Assembly: GCF_051521505.1 (NCBI RefSeq)
Contig: NZ_CP150356.1
Coordinates: forward strand, 2,790,001 to 2,854,000
Source: Sorangium sp025924095
Lineage (GTDB): Bacteria; Myxococcota_A; Polyangia; Polyangiales; Polyangiaceae
DNA: 64,000 nt
Direction: 5' to 3'
Shown: piece after piece, positions 1 through 8,878 of the stretch
Layout: each line of letters begins with the position of its first letter
Numbering within the stretch: position 1 is the stretch's first letter
Made by a program: the position numbers and the translations under genes
Notes under the pieces: model-generated
What the model was told of the DNA's origin: nothing
The model's database searches: none
What the model saw: only the letters and a program-made list of their open reading frames with translations

Positions 1-1
1 C

Positions 2-1741
2 CTCTACAAGGTCGAGCTCGAAGCTCACCGAACTTCCAGGCGGGATTCGAGGAGGAGACGAGACCACGATGATCTGGACCGAGCCTTCGGCCGCTCGGGT
101 CCGTCTGCCCGGTCGGCGATCACAGGTACGAATACAGGATCCACGGTCCTCGACTCCTTCATGAAGGGAGAGGGGCTCGCCAGCATGGCGAAAGCCGCTG
201 GGGTTGCCGGGCTTGCCATTGCATCGCTGAGCAAGGCTGTCGATCTCGCAGCGGCTGCCCTGAAGCAGTTCGCCAGCTTCGTCCTCAGTGACGTCATCAA
301 GCCATCACTCGAGCTGGAGACGGCTGCCGTCCAGATGGCCAACAACTCGGGCGGGAAGCTCATGGCAAAGGAGATCGAGAACAGCGTCAGGGCCACCTCG
401 ATCCGAAGCAACATGGATCCGATGGCCATCCTGAAGGCTGCCGGAGACTTCCAGGACCTCACCGGAGATCCCAAGCTCAGCTTGGGCATCATGAATTCGG
501 TAGCCACGATCGCGAAGGGACGTGGCTTCGAGCTTCCCGTCATGACCAACATGCTCGGTACCCTTTGGAAACCCGGCATGAAGCAGGGTGAGCTGGAAGA
601 CCTCATGCTCACGCTCATCGGGCAAGGTGAGAGGGAGGGGAGCAGCATCACCTTCGGGAAGCTCGCTGGTCTTGGTGGTCGATTTACCGCACCGACGCAG
701 AGCTTCGCTGGAGACTACGGGACCCGGATTGCCATGGCCGGAGCGTTGCTACAGACGACCAAACCCAAGATGGGGTCTGAAGCGTACGCTGCGACCGGTC
801 TCGCTCGGTTCACCTCCGAGAGCTTGCAGTTTGCGAAGGGGTTCGCGCCAGATTCGATCATGAAGGACGAGAGCGGGGTCGAGAAGATCGTCGACCCCGC
901 CAAGCTGATCGCGGACATCTACCGGAAGACGTCCGGTAACGTCGGAGCCCTCAAGGATATCGGGTACAAGAACGTAATCTCGAGGAACTTCATCGGATCC
1001 TACAAGGAGACGTTTGACGCGGCGTTCGACAAATCCCGGGCGTCAGGCAAGAACGAGAAGGACTCGCGCGAAGAGGCAGCTCAGGCAGTCGAGCAGTTCA
1101 TCAAGGGCTTCGTCACCGCGAACACCACGATGATGGAGGAGGAGAAGAAGCGGAATGCCGTCCTCCAGACCAGTGGTGAGAAGTGGGAAACCGCGATGAA
1201 TCAGATCAAGGAGAAGCTCCTTGAGATCATGCCGACGGTTCAAGGCTTCATCGACGACTTCGCCAAGGCTGCTCCGGACATCGCGGACGCTGCTCTGACC
1301 CTCGCCAATGCCATGCTCTGGGTGGCGGATATCATTCGCACCATCCTGAAGCCCTTTGCCTCGACGGACGACGACGCTGTGGAGCCAGGCCGGCGCGGCA
1401 AGTACCAGATCAACCCGGAGAGCGGCCAGATCGAGTTCGTTGCTGCGTCGCAGCTTCGCAAGACCGACGATGTTCTGAACCCGCTCGGGCTCACGAAGGA
1501 TGAGCAGCGGAAGATGGGGGAACGATTGGCTCTCCCGAAGCCGGAGCCCAGTCCAAGCGAGCCTCCTCCTCAGCCTCCTGATCTCGGGACAGTAGGCGGT
1601 CCGCTTCGGCTCAACCTCGAGAAGGTGGACGTCAACGCCGACAAGACGGCCGATAAGCTGGACCGGCTGAACAAATCGCTCGACGACTTCCATGCGCAGA
1701 TCAACGCGATCAACCGTAGCGATCCCTTCACGAAGCGCTGA
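2..1741 (+). CDS. Phage tail tape measure protein, 5'-truncated by window edge
   Basis: The frame is open to the left edge, so the true start lies outside the window; at least 579 residues are visible. The first ATG inside is at 161, but in-frame coding runs through it. The visible part has a hydrophobic Ala/Gly-rich helix (MAKAAGVAGLAIASLSKAV), long Lys/Glu-rich helical stretches, a second hydrophobic helix near ALTLANAMLWVADIIRTIL and a Pro/Ser-rich linker near the C-terminus. This is typical of tape measure proteins, which set tail length and line the tail tube. It precedes the DNA-circularisation/LysM and baseplate genes exactly as in Mu-like tails. Its stop overlaps the next start (TGATG). 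Position and composition carry the call; no diagnostic motif is visible. Confidence 0.75.
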   Translation, partial: LYKVELEAHRTSRRDSRRRRDHDDLDRAFGRSGPSARSAITGTNTGSTVLDSFMKGEGLASMAKAAGVAGLAIASLSKAVDLAAAALKQFASFVLSDVIKPSLELETAAVQMANNSGGKLMAKEIENSVRATSIRSNMDPMAILKAAGDFQDLTGDPKLSLGIMNSVATIAKGRGFELPVMTNMLGTLWKPGMKQGELEDLMLTLIGQGEREGSSITFGKLAGLGGRFTAPTQSFAGDYGTRIAMAGALLQTTKPKMGSEAYAATGLARFTSESLQFAKGFAPDSIMKDESGVEKIVDPAKLIADIYRKTSGNVGALKDIGYKNVISRNFIGSYKETFDAAFDKSRASGKNEKDSREEAAQAVEQFIKGFVTANTTMMEEEKKRNAVLQTSGEKWETAMNQIKEKLLEIMPTVQGFIDDFAKAAPDIADAALTLANAMLWVADIIRTILKPFASTDDDAVEPGRRGKYQINPESGQIEFVAASQLRKTDDVLNPLGLTKDEQRKMGERLALPKPEPSPSEPPPQPPDLGTVGGPLRLNLEKVDVNADKTADKLDRLNKSLDDFHAQINAINRSDPFTKR

Positions 1742-2634
1742 TGGCCGCTGACGTTCTTTCTCAGCTGCTCGGAGCTTCGTGGCGCGGAATCTCTGTGCCC
1801 ACCGTCCTCGTGACGACGAAGGGCGGGCACGGGGTCGTTGCCCACAAGCGGATGGACCGGGATGGGTGGCTCGTAGAGAATACCGGGCGGAACAGCGCGA
1901 TCTTCAGCTTCAAGATCCCCTTCATCAACACGATCGCGCGGGGGCCGAACGAGACATGGAGCGAGCTGTACCCCAAGACGTGCAGAGAGTTCACCGCTGC
2001 CCTTGAGGATCGGCAGCCGGGCACCTTGGTTCATCCGGACTACGGCGAGCGGCTGTGCTCCACGGTCGATTGGGAGGTTGTTCTCGACCCCGACTTTCGC
2101 GGCGGACCCACTGTTCAGGTGACATGGATGGAGACGGCGGAAGAGGACAAGGCATTCGCCGGCCTGAGCTCCGACTTCGCTATTGCTGCTTCTTCGGCTG
2201 TCGACCTGGACAACGTCGTCGGGATCCTCCCCCCGGATCAGAAGCCGAACCTGGACGGTTTCGGGTCCTTCACCGAATTCGTCCGCAGCCTTCAAGCCGT
2301 CGGGGACCAGATCGACCTAGCGAGGTCGAGGGCGGTCGCGAAGATCGATCGCGTCGTCTCCCAGGTGCGCAAGCTAGAGGATACCTACGGACGGGTGAAC
2401 GCGGGATTCCGGGACACGTCGAACCGTTTCATCTCGGCCATGCACTCGATGCAGCAGTCGCTGGCAACGAAGAGCACGGACAAGGGCTTCTACGTCGTCC
2501 CGAAGTCGACGACGGTCGCCTCGGTGGCTCTTCGGTTCAGGAACTCCGTACCCGAGATCCTGAGCCTCAACCCTCTGCTGGCGGGGTCGCCCGTTGTCTC
2601 CGGACACACGGCGATTCGCTACTACATCAAGTGA
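1741..2634 (+). CDS. Mu gpN-like DNA circularisation/tail protein with C-terminal LysM-like domain
   Basis: 297 residues. The N-terminal ~130 residues (SWRGISVPTVLVTTKGGHG..., then WSELYPKTCREF) resemble the DNA-circularisation N-terminal domain found in Mu gpN-type tail proteins. A helical middle part follows. The last ~50 residues (GFYVVPKSTTVASVALRFRN, then PEILSLNPLL) have the look of a LysM-type fold, common in tail/hub adaptor proteins that touch peptidoglycan. The start overlaps the tape measure stop by one base, and the hub gene follows 3 bp after the stop. In Mu this protein joins tape measure, tube and hub. Confidence 0.75.
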   Translation: MAADVLSQLLGASWRGISVPTVLVTTKGGHGVVAHKRMDRDGWLVENTGRNSAIFSFKIPFINTIARGPNETWSELYPKTCREFTAALEDRQPGTLVHPDYGERLCSTVDWEVVLDPDFRGGPTVQVTWMETAEEDKAFAGLSSDFAIAASSAVDLDNVVGILPPDQKPNLDGFGSFTEFVRSLQAVGDQIDLARSRAVAKIDRVVSQVRKLEDTYGRVNAGFRDTSNRFISAMHSMQQSLATKSTDKGFYVVPKSTTVASVALRFRNSVPEILSLNPLLAGSPVVSGHTAIRYYIK

Positions 2635-2637
2635 ACC

Positions 2638-4047
2638 ATGCCACTGCGTGACGGGCAGAGCGCGCTCGACCAGATCGTCCTACGGCTGCCGGACGAGGGG
2701 ATCGAGATCAAGAATTGGACGAGCTACAGGTTCACCCAGAACTTTCAGATCCCAACAGCAGCGTGGTCATTTACCCTGCCGCCATCGGTAGCCGGGGGGA
2801 GCTACAGTAGCTTCGATGATCCCGAGCCCACGGGCGCGTCAGGCCCAGGGAAGGAGCTCCTCACAGGGATGCAGACCGGAGCACGGGTGGAGATCGCTCT
2901 CAACGATCGCGTTCAATGCACGGGGTACATCGAGAAGATCACGTCGGAGGTAACGCCGAATGGCGGGACCCTCTACACGGTCGAGGGCCGCGACATCCTC
3001 GGTCCCGTCGTTGATGCCTGCATCGACCCGGCCTACAAGTTCACATCGGGCTCCACGATCCTCGATTGCATCCTCGGTGTCCTCGCACCCTTCGGGATCG
3101 ATACCGTGTACACTACCGACGACCTCAACGTGTCGGTCATCACAGGGTTGCCTAAGGGCGCTTCCGGGACGCGTCAGAGGGTCAAGGTGAAGATCCCGAA
3201 GCGGGTAGCCAGGGCGGACGGAACCATCGAGCTTCAGTACGACACGAAGGACAGTACGGTCGTGATTGATGCGCGCCGTCGTGACCTCAGACGGATCACC
3301 GTCAAGCAGATCAAGCCGAAGATGGGTGAAGGTGTCTTCGCCTTCCTTGACCGGATCCTACGCCGGTTCGGGTTGATGATCTGGGCAGCGGCAGATGGTA
3401 GCGGCGTTGTCGTGGACGTGCCGACGTTCGACACGTCGAGCACGATCCACGGGATCACACATCGCAATGGGTTAACCGACGAGAACAACGTCCTCACAGG
3501 TTCCGTCGTGCGCGATGTCATCGGCCAGCCAAGTCTCATCGTCGGCTTCGCCACGGGGGGTGGACAGACTGCGGACAAGACGAGGAACAAGGTCATCATG
3601 GTCAACGAGCTTGTAGCCTACGACTACGACGCAGACCTTAACCTCAAGCCGATCGATCTCGTGCAGGATATCAAGGCGCGATACAAGGGTGCCAAGGTGA
3701 TTCCTCCGCGTGCAGAGGTGATCGGTCTTGAATTTCTCGGGAAACATCGTCCCGCCCCGATGTTTATCAAGGATGACGAGAGCTATGACATGGAGCAGCT
3801 GGAGTCGTTCGTCAAAAGGAAGATGGCCGAGCTGCAACAGAAGTCCCTGGTCGCGACGTACGAGGTGGCTGGCCACACCTACAGGAACTTCCCTTGGGCG
3901 GTGAACACGATGGTCGACGTGTTCGATGAGGTCCAGGATGTGATGGAGCCGATGTGGTGCGTTGAGAAGACGTTCAAGAAGTCGCGTGCGGGCGGGACTA
4001 CCACCACGATCAAGCTCATTCGGCCCAAGACCTTCCAGATCAATTGA
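2638..4047 (+). CDS. Baseplate hub protein (Mu gp44/gpP-like, late control D type)
   Basis: 469 residues, close to the usual length of Mu-type hub proteins. It begins with a beta-rich segment (IVLRLPDEGIEIKNWTSYRF), then a paired-barrel-like region with GARVEIALNDRVQCTGYIEK and TVEGRDILGPVVDACID. These are typical of the T4 gp27-like hub domain that forms the trimeric platform for the spike. Gene order (gpN-like, this gene, gp45-like spike, gp46-, gp47- and gp48-like) matches the Mu baseplate module. The stop is TGA and the spike ATG begins 2 bp later. No nuclease or lysozyme domain is visible. Confidence 0.82.
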   Translation: MPLRDGQSALDQIVLRLPDEGIEIKNWTSYRFTQNFQIPTAAWSFTLPPSVAGGSYSSFDDPEPTGASGPGKELLTGMQTGARVEIALNDRVQCTGYIEKITSEVTPNGGTLYTVEGRDILGPVVDACIDPAYKFTSGSTILDCILGVLAPFGIDTVYTTDDLNVSVITGLPKGASGTRQRVKVKIPKRVARADGTIELQYDTKDSTVVIDARRRDLRRITVKQIKPKMGEGVFAFLDRILRRFGLMIWAAADGSGVVVDVPTFDTSSTIHGITHRNGLTDENNVLTGSVVRDVIGQPSLIVGFATGGGQTADKTRNKVIMVNELVAYDYDADLNLKPIDLVQDIKARYKGAKVIPPRAEVIGLEFLGKHRPAPMFIKDDESYDMEQLESFVKRKMAELQQKSLVATYEVAGHTYRNFPWAVNTMVDVFDEVQDVMEPMWCVEKTFKKSRAGGTTTTIKLIRPKTFQIN

Positions 4048-4048
4048 T

Positions 4049-4828
4049 ATGCCCGTAGATCTTCTGTCCGACATCTTCGAGAACGGTGCCGATGTTCTCG
4101 GGACGACCATCGATAGCCGAGGGGTCATCCTCGCACAGACGGGCGACGCGGTGAACTCGGAGGTCCTCTCGGACAATGCAGAGTGGTGGCAGCACGTAGG
4201 ATTCGCCTCTCGTCCTGCGAAGGCCGAGCCGGGGAAGCGTGCGTGCCAAGGGATCACGCTGAACCAGGGATGCAACGATCTCTGCATCGCCTCTCGGGAC
4301 ACCCGCGGTACCAAGATCTATGGCAGCCTCAAAGAGGGGGAAGCCTGCGTATACGCTGGTGGTCCGAGCAACACGGGGACCGGCCGGATCTTGCTTAAGG
4401 ATGACGGCACCACGTCGACGATCACTGCCCTGACACAGCAGGGGAACGAAGCGTCCGGAGAGCCCATCCTGCTCCAGCTCTCGAGCGAGGGGAAGGTCGT
4501 CATTACCGCGGGGGCGCGAGGGGCCGTCACAATCGACGCGAACGGCATCAAGCTGGCCTCCGCAGCTGATGTCCAGGTGGGCGCGTCCGGGAACGTGGCC
4601 ATCATCGGTGCGGCCATGGCCTTGAATGCCGGAGCCATCTCCCTTGGGGCTTCTGCTTCCGATGGCGTGGTCCTCGGTCCGGGTCTTCAGGCGTACATCT
4701 CCAGCCTGACGACGCTGCTCGGGCAGCTCATCGCTGCCGTGAACGGCCTCGCTCCCGGGTCGGTTACGGCCATTCCTCCGGTCTTGGCCGCTACTGCCAT
4801 CAGCACATCGGTGAAGTCGGCGAGGTAA
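4049..4828 (+). CDS. Baseplate spike protein (Mu gp45/gpV-like)
   Basis: 259 residues from the ATG at 4049. An OB-like N-terminal region is followed by repetitive beta strands (GKVVITAGARGAVTIDANGI, then VQVGASGNVAIIGAAMALNA). This is the pattern of the triple-stranded beta-helix spike that punctures the cell envelope in contractile tails. A Cys-containing insert at residues ~70-90 (ACQGITLNQGCNDLCIAS) is unusual for this family and could bind metal or form disulphides. The stop (TAA 4826-4828) overlaps the ATG of the next small gene as TAATG. Confidence 0.8.
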   Translation: MPVDLLSDIFENGADVLGTTIDSRGVILAQTGDAVNSEVLSDNAEWWQHVGFASRPAKAEPGKRACQGITLNQGCNDLCIASRDTRGTKIYGSLKEGEACVYAGGPSNTGTGRILLKDDGTTSTITALTQQGNEASGEPILLQLSSEGKVVITAGARGAVTIDANGIKLASAADVQVGASGNVAIIGAAMALNAGAISLGASASDGVVLGPGLQAYISSLTTLLGQLIAAVNGLAPGSVTAIPPVLAATAISTSVKSAR

Positions 4829-5152
4829 TGCCTGGGCGTCTGTGACTTCCCAACGTTCTCGTTTCCACCGATCGCCGTAGCGATCCCAAGCGTTCCGCCG
4901 CTCCCGACGGTCAGCCTGTCACTGAGCTTCGACGTCGGGGTCACTTTGCCTTTGCTCAACTTTTCGGTTCCGCCGATCACATTACCGAGCATCAGCCTGC
5001 CTCCGTTGCCGACCCTTTCGTTGAGCTTGAGCTTCGACATCGGGGTCACCTTGCCTTCGCTTAGCTTCTCGATGCCGCCGATCGTACTGCCGAGCGTCAG
5101 CCTTCCTCTGCTGCCCACGATCACGCCCCCACAACCCGTGTGTCCTCTATGA
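4828..5152 (+). CDS. Small proline-rich phage tail-module protein, with apparent 1-nt frameshift near its start
   Basis: From ATG 4828 (TAATG overlap with the spike gene) the frame stops after five codons. If one G of the GGG at 4834-4836 is removed, it reads MPGVCDFPTFSFPPIA and continues to the stop at 5152. That stop overlaps the next gene's ATG (ATGA, 5149-5152). The ~107-residue product is made of PP-I-x-LPS-x-SLPPLPT units. Two long repeats of ~100 bp are visible (about 4905-5010 and 5011-5115), each with SLSLSFD-(V/I)-GVTLP. Short Cys/Pro-rich proteins occur at this place in other contractile-tail operons. Without a frameshift the only in-frame starts are non-standard, such as CTG 4832, or the internal ATG 4946. 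Confidence 0.6.
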
Positions 5153-5616
5153 GCAGCAACTTGGGTATTGGTGCCTGCGCCTTGGGATCCTCCAGGTATG
5201 GGTTCGGTTCGCCTGCGCAGGTGAACTCTTCCACGGCCAAGCTTCTGAGAAGGCCGGACGGTACCTATGGCGACTGCGCGCTGATAGATACCCGTTCGGG
5301 CGATTTCGTGCTCGACGATGCAGGAAACAAGATCGGGTGGGATTCGCTGAATCAGATGGTCTACCTCGCCGTTCGGACGGCCGTTGGTTCTTCAGCGGTG
5401 CAGACGATGGGCATCGAGCTTCCGACGGGGGTCATCACGGACAATGCCGCGACCCGGACCCGGAACGCCGTCGAAGCCGCCCTCAAGTCCATGACGGGAC
5501 GGAACCTCATCAGCATCCTTGATGTGACCATGACAAGGGTCGCTCAGTCAGGTGTTCAGGTCGCTGTGAAGTGGAAGGCGCTCTCGACGGGCAAGGTCGA
5601 GACGACGTTCGTCTGA
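5149..5616 (+). CDS. Baseplate wedge protein (Mu gp46-like)
   Basis: 155 residues from ATG 5149, chosen because it overlaps the preceding stop as ATGA; an in-frame GTG lies at 5140. The content fits the Mu gp46 family (DUF2635/gp46-like): GDCALIDTRSGDFVLDDAGN near residue 45, then a helical region with ATRTRNAVEAALKSMTGRN. It sits between spike and baseplate J, as in Mu, and its stop overlaps the next start (TGATG). Its likely role is in wedge assembly around the hub. Confidence 0.7.
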   Translation: MSSNLGIGACALGSSRYGFGSPAQVNSSTAKLLRRPDGTYGDCALIDTRSGDFVLDDAGNKIGWDSLNQMVYLAVRTAVGSSAVQTMGIELPTGVITDNAATRTRNAVEAALKSMTGRNLISILDVTMTRVAQSGVQVAVKWKALSTGKVETTFV

Positions 5617-7109
5617 TGGCAACGACGGTCGAATCCCTGAGGATCAAGTCGCTGGAAGACATCCGGGACGACTTCCTGAGGACCTACCGCAACTCCCTCA
5701 TCAAGAGGGGGATTGCAAACCCCAACGTCTCCGAGGGGACGGAGATCTTCCTGCGGGCTACGGCATTGGCCCAGCAGATCTACGTCGCCTCGAGCAACGT
5801 CCCGCTCGCGGCGAACGCTCAGATGGCGGACACGGCACAGGGCGATGATCTCGTTCGGGTCGCCCGCCTGTACAAGCTGGCCCTGCGTCCTGCCGGCCCA
5901 TCCTCCGGCCCTGTGGTTCTCGACGCGACGGTCAGCACACCGATCGCCATCCCCACGGGGGCGCAGTTTCTGGACCCGGCTGGCCTGACCTACAAGGTCG
6001 AGGTCGGTGGCTCGTACTCCGACGGCGACGAGATCCCGATCGCGAGCGTGGACACCGGGGCGTCGACGAACCTGCCGGCCGGCACGGTCCTCCGGTGGAC
6101 GGCGCCCCCGCCGTTCGTCCAGCCGATCGCGGTCGTCGGGACGGGAGGGCTCACCGGCGGCGTCGACGCCGAAGACTACGAGGGCCTTCGGGCGCGGCTC
6201 CTGGAGCGGCTCCAGTCGCCTCCCAACGGCACGAACTGGCCGAGCATCACCTTGGCGGCCGAGCAGGCATCGACGGCCGTTCAGAAGGCGTTCGCCTACT
6301 CCGCGTGCAACGGTCCGAGCACGGTCCACGTTGCCGTCGTCAGAGCGCCGACGAGCACGAACAAGCACCGGGACGTCGACGCCCTGGTGCTCTCCGGAAC
6401 GATCGTCCCGGCCGTGCTCGCCGCGTTCCCCGAGTTCGTGGAGGTGGTCGTCACCACGGTGCAGAACCAGGAGGTCGACCTCTCGATGGGCCTCGCCCTG
6501 CCAGCCTCCCCGAAGGCAAGCCCAGCGGGGCCGGGCGGGGGATGGACCGACGCGAACCCGTTCCCCGTACGAGCATCGCCTGGCTACTCGGCTGTCCTGG
6601 CGGTGACGAACACGACGAGGTTCGTTGTTGCCTCGGATATCCCGCCCATCGTCGGGTCCCAGGTATGCTGGCTGAGCCGCGATGATTGGACGCTGCGGAC
6701 CGCGAAGGTGACGTCCTTCATGGCTGCCCCGAACTACGACATCACGATCGAGACGCCCTTCGTCTCGACCAACGGCGTCTCCGTGGCGGTTGGAGACTAC
6801 ATTTTCCCGGCCGCGGAGAACATGCCGGCGTACGTGGCGGCTGTGCTCGATGGGTTCGGCAAGCTCGGGCCGTACGAGAAAACCAACAACGCGAGTCTGC
6901 TCCCCTGTGCTTACCGCCGCCCTCTGGCTAGTTCGAGCTGGCCGGCCGAGTTGAAGAAGTCGTTCCTGAGGAACCTCTCGGACGCAGGGGATGAAGTCTT
7001 CGATGCTCAGTACCTCTATCAGAGCTCGGTAACGCCACCTCTGCCGGCCGCCATCACGGACGGTCCCTACATCTTCGTTCCACGGCAGATCGGGTTCTAC
7101 CCGGTCTGA
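5616..7109 (+). CDS. Baseplate J-like protein (Mu gp47)
   Basis: 497 residues from ATG 5616 (TGATG overlap). Helical N-terminus SLEDIRDDFLRTYRN, then QMADTAQGDDLVRVARLYKL, both characteristic of the baseplate J / gp47 family. The middle has repeated beta segments (IAIPTGAQFLDPAGLTYKVE; GTVLRWTAPP) and the usual DAEDYEGLRARLLERLQSPP-type helix. It connects wedge and tail fibre network in contractile tails. Length and order agree with the family. The insert at residues ~300-400 is variable and not recognisable. Confidence 0.85.
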   Translation: MATTVESLRIKSLEDIRDDFLRTYRNSLIKRGIANPNVSEGTEIFLRATALAQQIYVASSNVPLAANAQMADTAQGDDLVRVARLYKLALRPAGPSSGPVVLDATVSTPIAIPTGAQFLDPAGLTYKVEVGGSYSDGDEIPIASVDTGASTNLPAGTVLRWTAPPPFVQPIAVVGTGGLTGGVDAEDYEGLRARLLERLQSPPNGTNWPSITLAAEQASTAVQKAFAYSACNGPSTVHVAVVRAPTSTNKHRDVDALVLSGTIVPAVLAAFPEFVEVVVTTVQNQEVDLSMGLALPASPKASPAGPGGGWTDANPFPVRASPGYSAVLAVTNTTRFVVASDIPPIVGSQVCWLSRDDWTLRTAKVTSFMAAPNYDITIETPFVSTNGVSVAVGDYIFPAAENMPAYVAAVLDGFGKLGPYEKTNNASLLPCAYRRPLASSSWPAELKKSFLRNLSDAGDEVFDAQYLYQSSVTPPLPAAITDGPYIFVPRQIGFYPV

Positions 7110-7117
7110 GCATCGCC

Positions 7118-7591
7118 ATGAGCTTGCCAGACAAGAACGACTTCGCTGCGCTCGGGGGAGAGTTGGTCGACTACTCGCCGGTGGAGGATCCCACGACGGA
7201 TCTCTCGGCCGAGGCGTCGAACGAAGCCCGAGCGGACACGGCGGCCATGACCCGCATGATCGAGCGAGCCTTCGTCTCGTTCACCACAAATGGGTCTACG
7301 GCCACGGTCACCGACCATGACGCGGTCTGGGGTAACGCGCTGGAGTACAAGCCGACCATCTCAAGGACGGGAGCGGGCAACTACCTCGCGGCCTGGCCGA
7401 CGACCGTGGCGGATGCTCGCGGTGTCACCCGAAGCCTGAACCTCCGGTTCGGGGTCGGGAACGTGGGGGAGAGCCTCTTCTTCGCATCGGTCGTTCGCGT
7501 CTCAGCCAACTCGATGCGCATCCGGATCACGCAGAACAACACCGCGACCGATCCGGATGCCTCGACCGTCATCACCATGATCGTCTGGTGA
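7118..7591 (+). CDS. Hypothetical protein of the baseplate/tail-fibre region
   Basis: 157 residues, start ATG 7118, eight bases after the gp47-like stop and six before the gp48-like start, so it is part of the same transcript. The N-terminus is acidic; the rest is beta-strand-like (ATVTDHDAVWGNALEYKPTI, LRFGVGNVGESLFFASVVRV, MRIRITQNNT). This would suit a small structural or capping protein on the baseplate. No family is recognised. Confidence 0.55.
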   Translation: MSLPDKNDFAALGGELVDYSPVEDPTTDLSAEASNEARADTAAMTRMIERAFVSFTTNGSTATVTDHDAVWGNALEYKPTISRTGAGNYLAAWPTTVADARGVTRSLNLRFGVGNVGESLFFASVVRVSANSMRIRITQNNTATDPDASTVITMIVW

Positions 7592-7596
7592 AGTAG

Positions 7597-8292
7597 ATGG
7601 GGAACTTCAACCCGTCCCCCGACAAGTTCGGCGCCGAAGAAGGGCACATCGAGGAGCATCTCCTCAACTCCCTTCTCGAAGCGGATGGGTCCGCCCTCAC
7701 CAAGGAGGTCGATTCCTTCGTCTGGGCCGAGCGGAACGCCGAAGCTCGTGCGCTCTCCTACCTCTGGCACCTGAACCGGAGGATGACGAATCAGTGGGAC
7801 CCGCTCCGGATGACGGACTTTCTTCCGCGGTGGGAAAAGATCCTCGGCATTCGCCCTCTTCCCAATGAGACCGATGTGGCGCGACGGGCGAAGGTCCGGG
7901 CGAAGATGGAGGCTTACGGTGCACCTCCAACGCAGCAGGTGGTGAACGACCTCCTGACCGTCGTGCTCGGAAACATCTACGCCGGCCTCGTTCATACGCC
8001 TTCATCGCAGGCGATAGGCCGCGTCCCTGGAGGAGCCACCGTCCCTGGGGGTGTCACCCTGGCTGATGGCGATTGGTACTCGACCATCGCACACGTGGCG
8101 ATCAAGGCGGTGCAACCGGCCGGTGTCGATGATGCAACATTCTACGATGCCGTCGCACAGATCGCGTTGTTCCTCGATGACTTGAAGCCCGCTTGGGTAA
8201 CGTTCGACTGGTTCCTCGATGGTGCCCACGGAGCGGGATTCTACCTCGATGAGGAACGGAACCTCGACAATCAAGCTTTGACTGAGGCATAG
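7597..8292 (+). CDS. Mu gp48-like/DUF2313 baseplate protein
   Basis: 231 residues. The N-terminal part (SLLEADGSALTKEVDSFVWA; WHLNRRMTNQWDPLRMTDFL; WEKILGIRPLPNET) is typical of the DUF2313 (YmfQ / Mu gp48) family, placed after baseplate J. In Mu this protein completes the wedge and anchors the fibres. The C-terminal half (YSTIAHVAIKAVQPAGVDDA, DLKPAWVTFDWF) also fits the family. It starts six bases after the previous stop and ends four bases before the next gene. Confidence 0.72.
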   Translation: MGNFNPSPDKFGAEEGHIEEHLLNSLLEADGSALTKEVDSFVWAERNAEARALSYLWHLNRRMTNQWDPLRMTDFLPRWEKILGIRPLPNETDVARRAKVRAKMEAYGAPPTQQVVNDLLTVVLGNIYAGLVHTPSSQAIGRVPGGATVPGGVTLADGDWYSTIAHVAIKAVQPAGVDDATFYDAVAQIALFLDDLKPAWVTFDWFLDGAHGAGFYLDEERNLDNQALTEA

Positions 8293-8295
8293 CTT

Positions 8296-8868
8296 ATGGC
8301 GCTTACGAGAATCAAGAATCCGGATTGGGGCGTCAACGAGAAGCTCACGAGCGGTCAGATCAATGCGCTCGACGCGAACGTCACGAACGCTCTCGACAAG
8401 CGGGCGGGGCAGACGGACACGCTTGCCTCGAATGTCGCGGTGACCGGCGTCATGGCGTTTAGCAACATTACCCGGCGCCGAGCTCCCGTCTTCTTGACGG
8501 ATGCGACCCAGACGGTTGATGTCTCGCAGGGGAATGTCTTCATCCTGGCGGGCAATCCTGCCGCAACGCGCATCATCACCCTGAGGCAGACATCGGCTCC
8601 TTTGCCGACGAATGGCGATTGGATGCGTTTCTATCTGAAGCTCGGAGCATCGCCGTTTCACTATACGCTCAGGCGTGAAGGGTCGGGCAACGACCTTGCC
8701 TTCATTAACGGGTACGTCGAGCACGTGATCGACGTAGACGAGGGGGCCGGCACGAGCAACGTCACGGCTCGGATCTTCCAGCCTTGCTTCGCAGAGGTCC
8801 AGCTTGTCTCCGGCGTATGGAGACTGGTCGCTTCGTCGTCGGGCGTGGACTACTCGACAGACGCTTGA
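8296..8868 (+). CDS. Putative tail-associated structural protein
   Basis: 190 residues, ATG 8296. The segment SGQINALDANVTNALDKRAG followed by QTDTLASNVAV resembles short phage tail-fibre proteins that begin with an ALD-x-N-x-x-NALDKR helix and continue as beta strands. The remainder is beta-rich (RIITLRQTSAPLPTNGDWMR, FHYTLRREGSGND, VQLVSGVWRLVAS). It lies between the gp48-like gene and the larger fibre gene. Function beyond 'tail structural' is inferred from position. Confidence 0.55.
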   Translation: MALTRIKNPDWGVNEKLTSGQINALDANVTNALDKRAGQTDTLASNVAVTGVMAFSNITRRRAPVFLTDATQTVDVSQGNVFILAGNPAATRIITLRQTSAPLPTNGDWMRFYLKLGASPFHYTLRREGSGNDLAFINGYVEHVIDVDEGAGTSNVTARIFQPCFAEVQLVSGVWRLVASSSGVDYSTDA

Positions 8869-8878
8869 GGTGTTCGCG

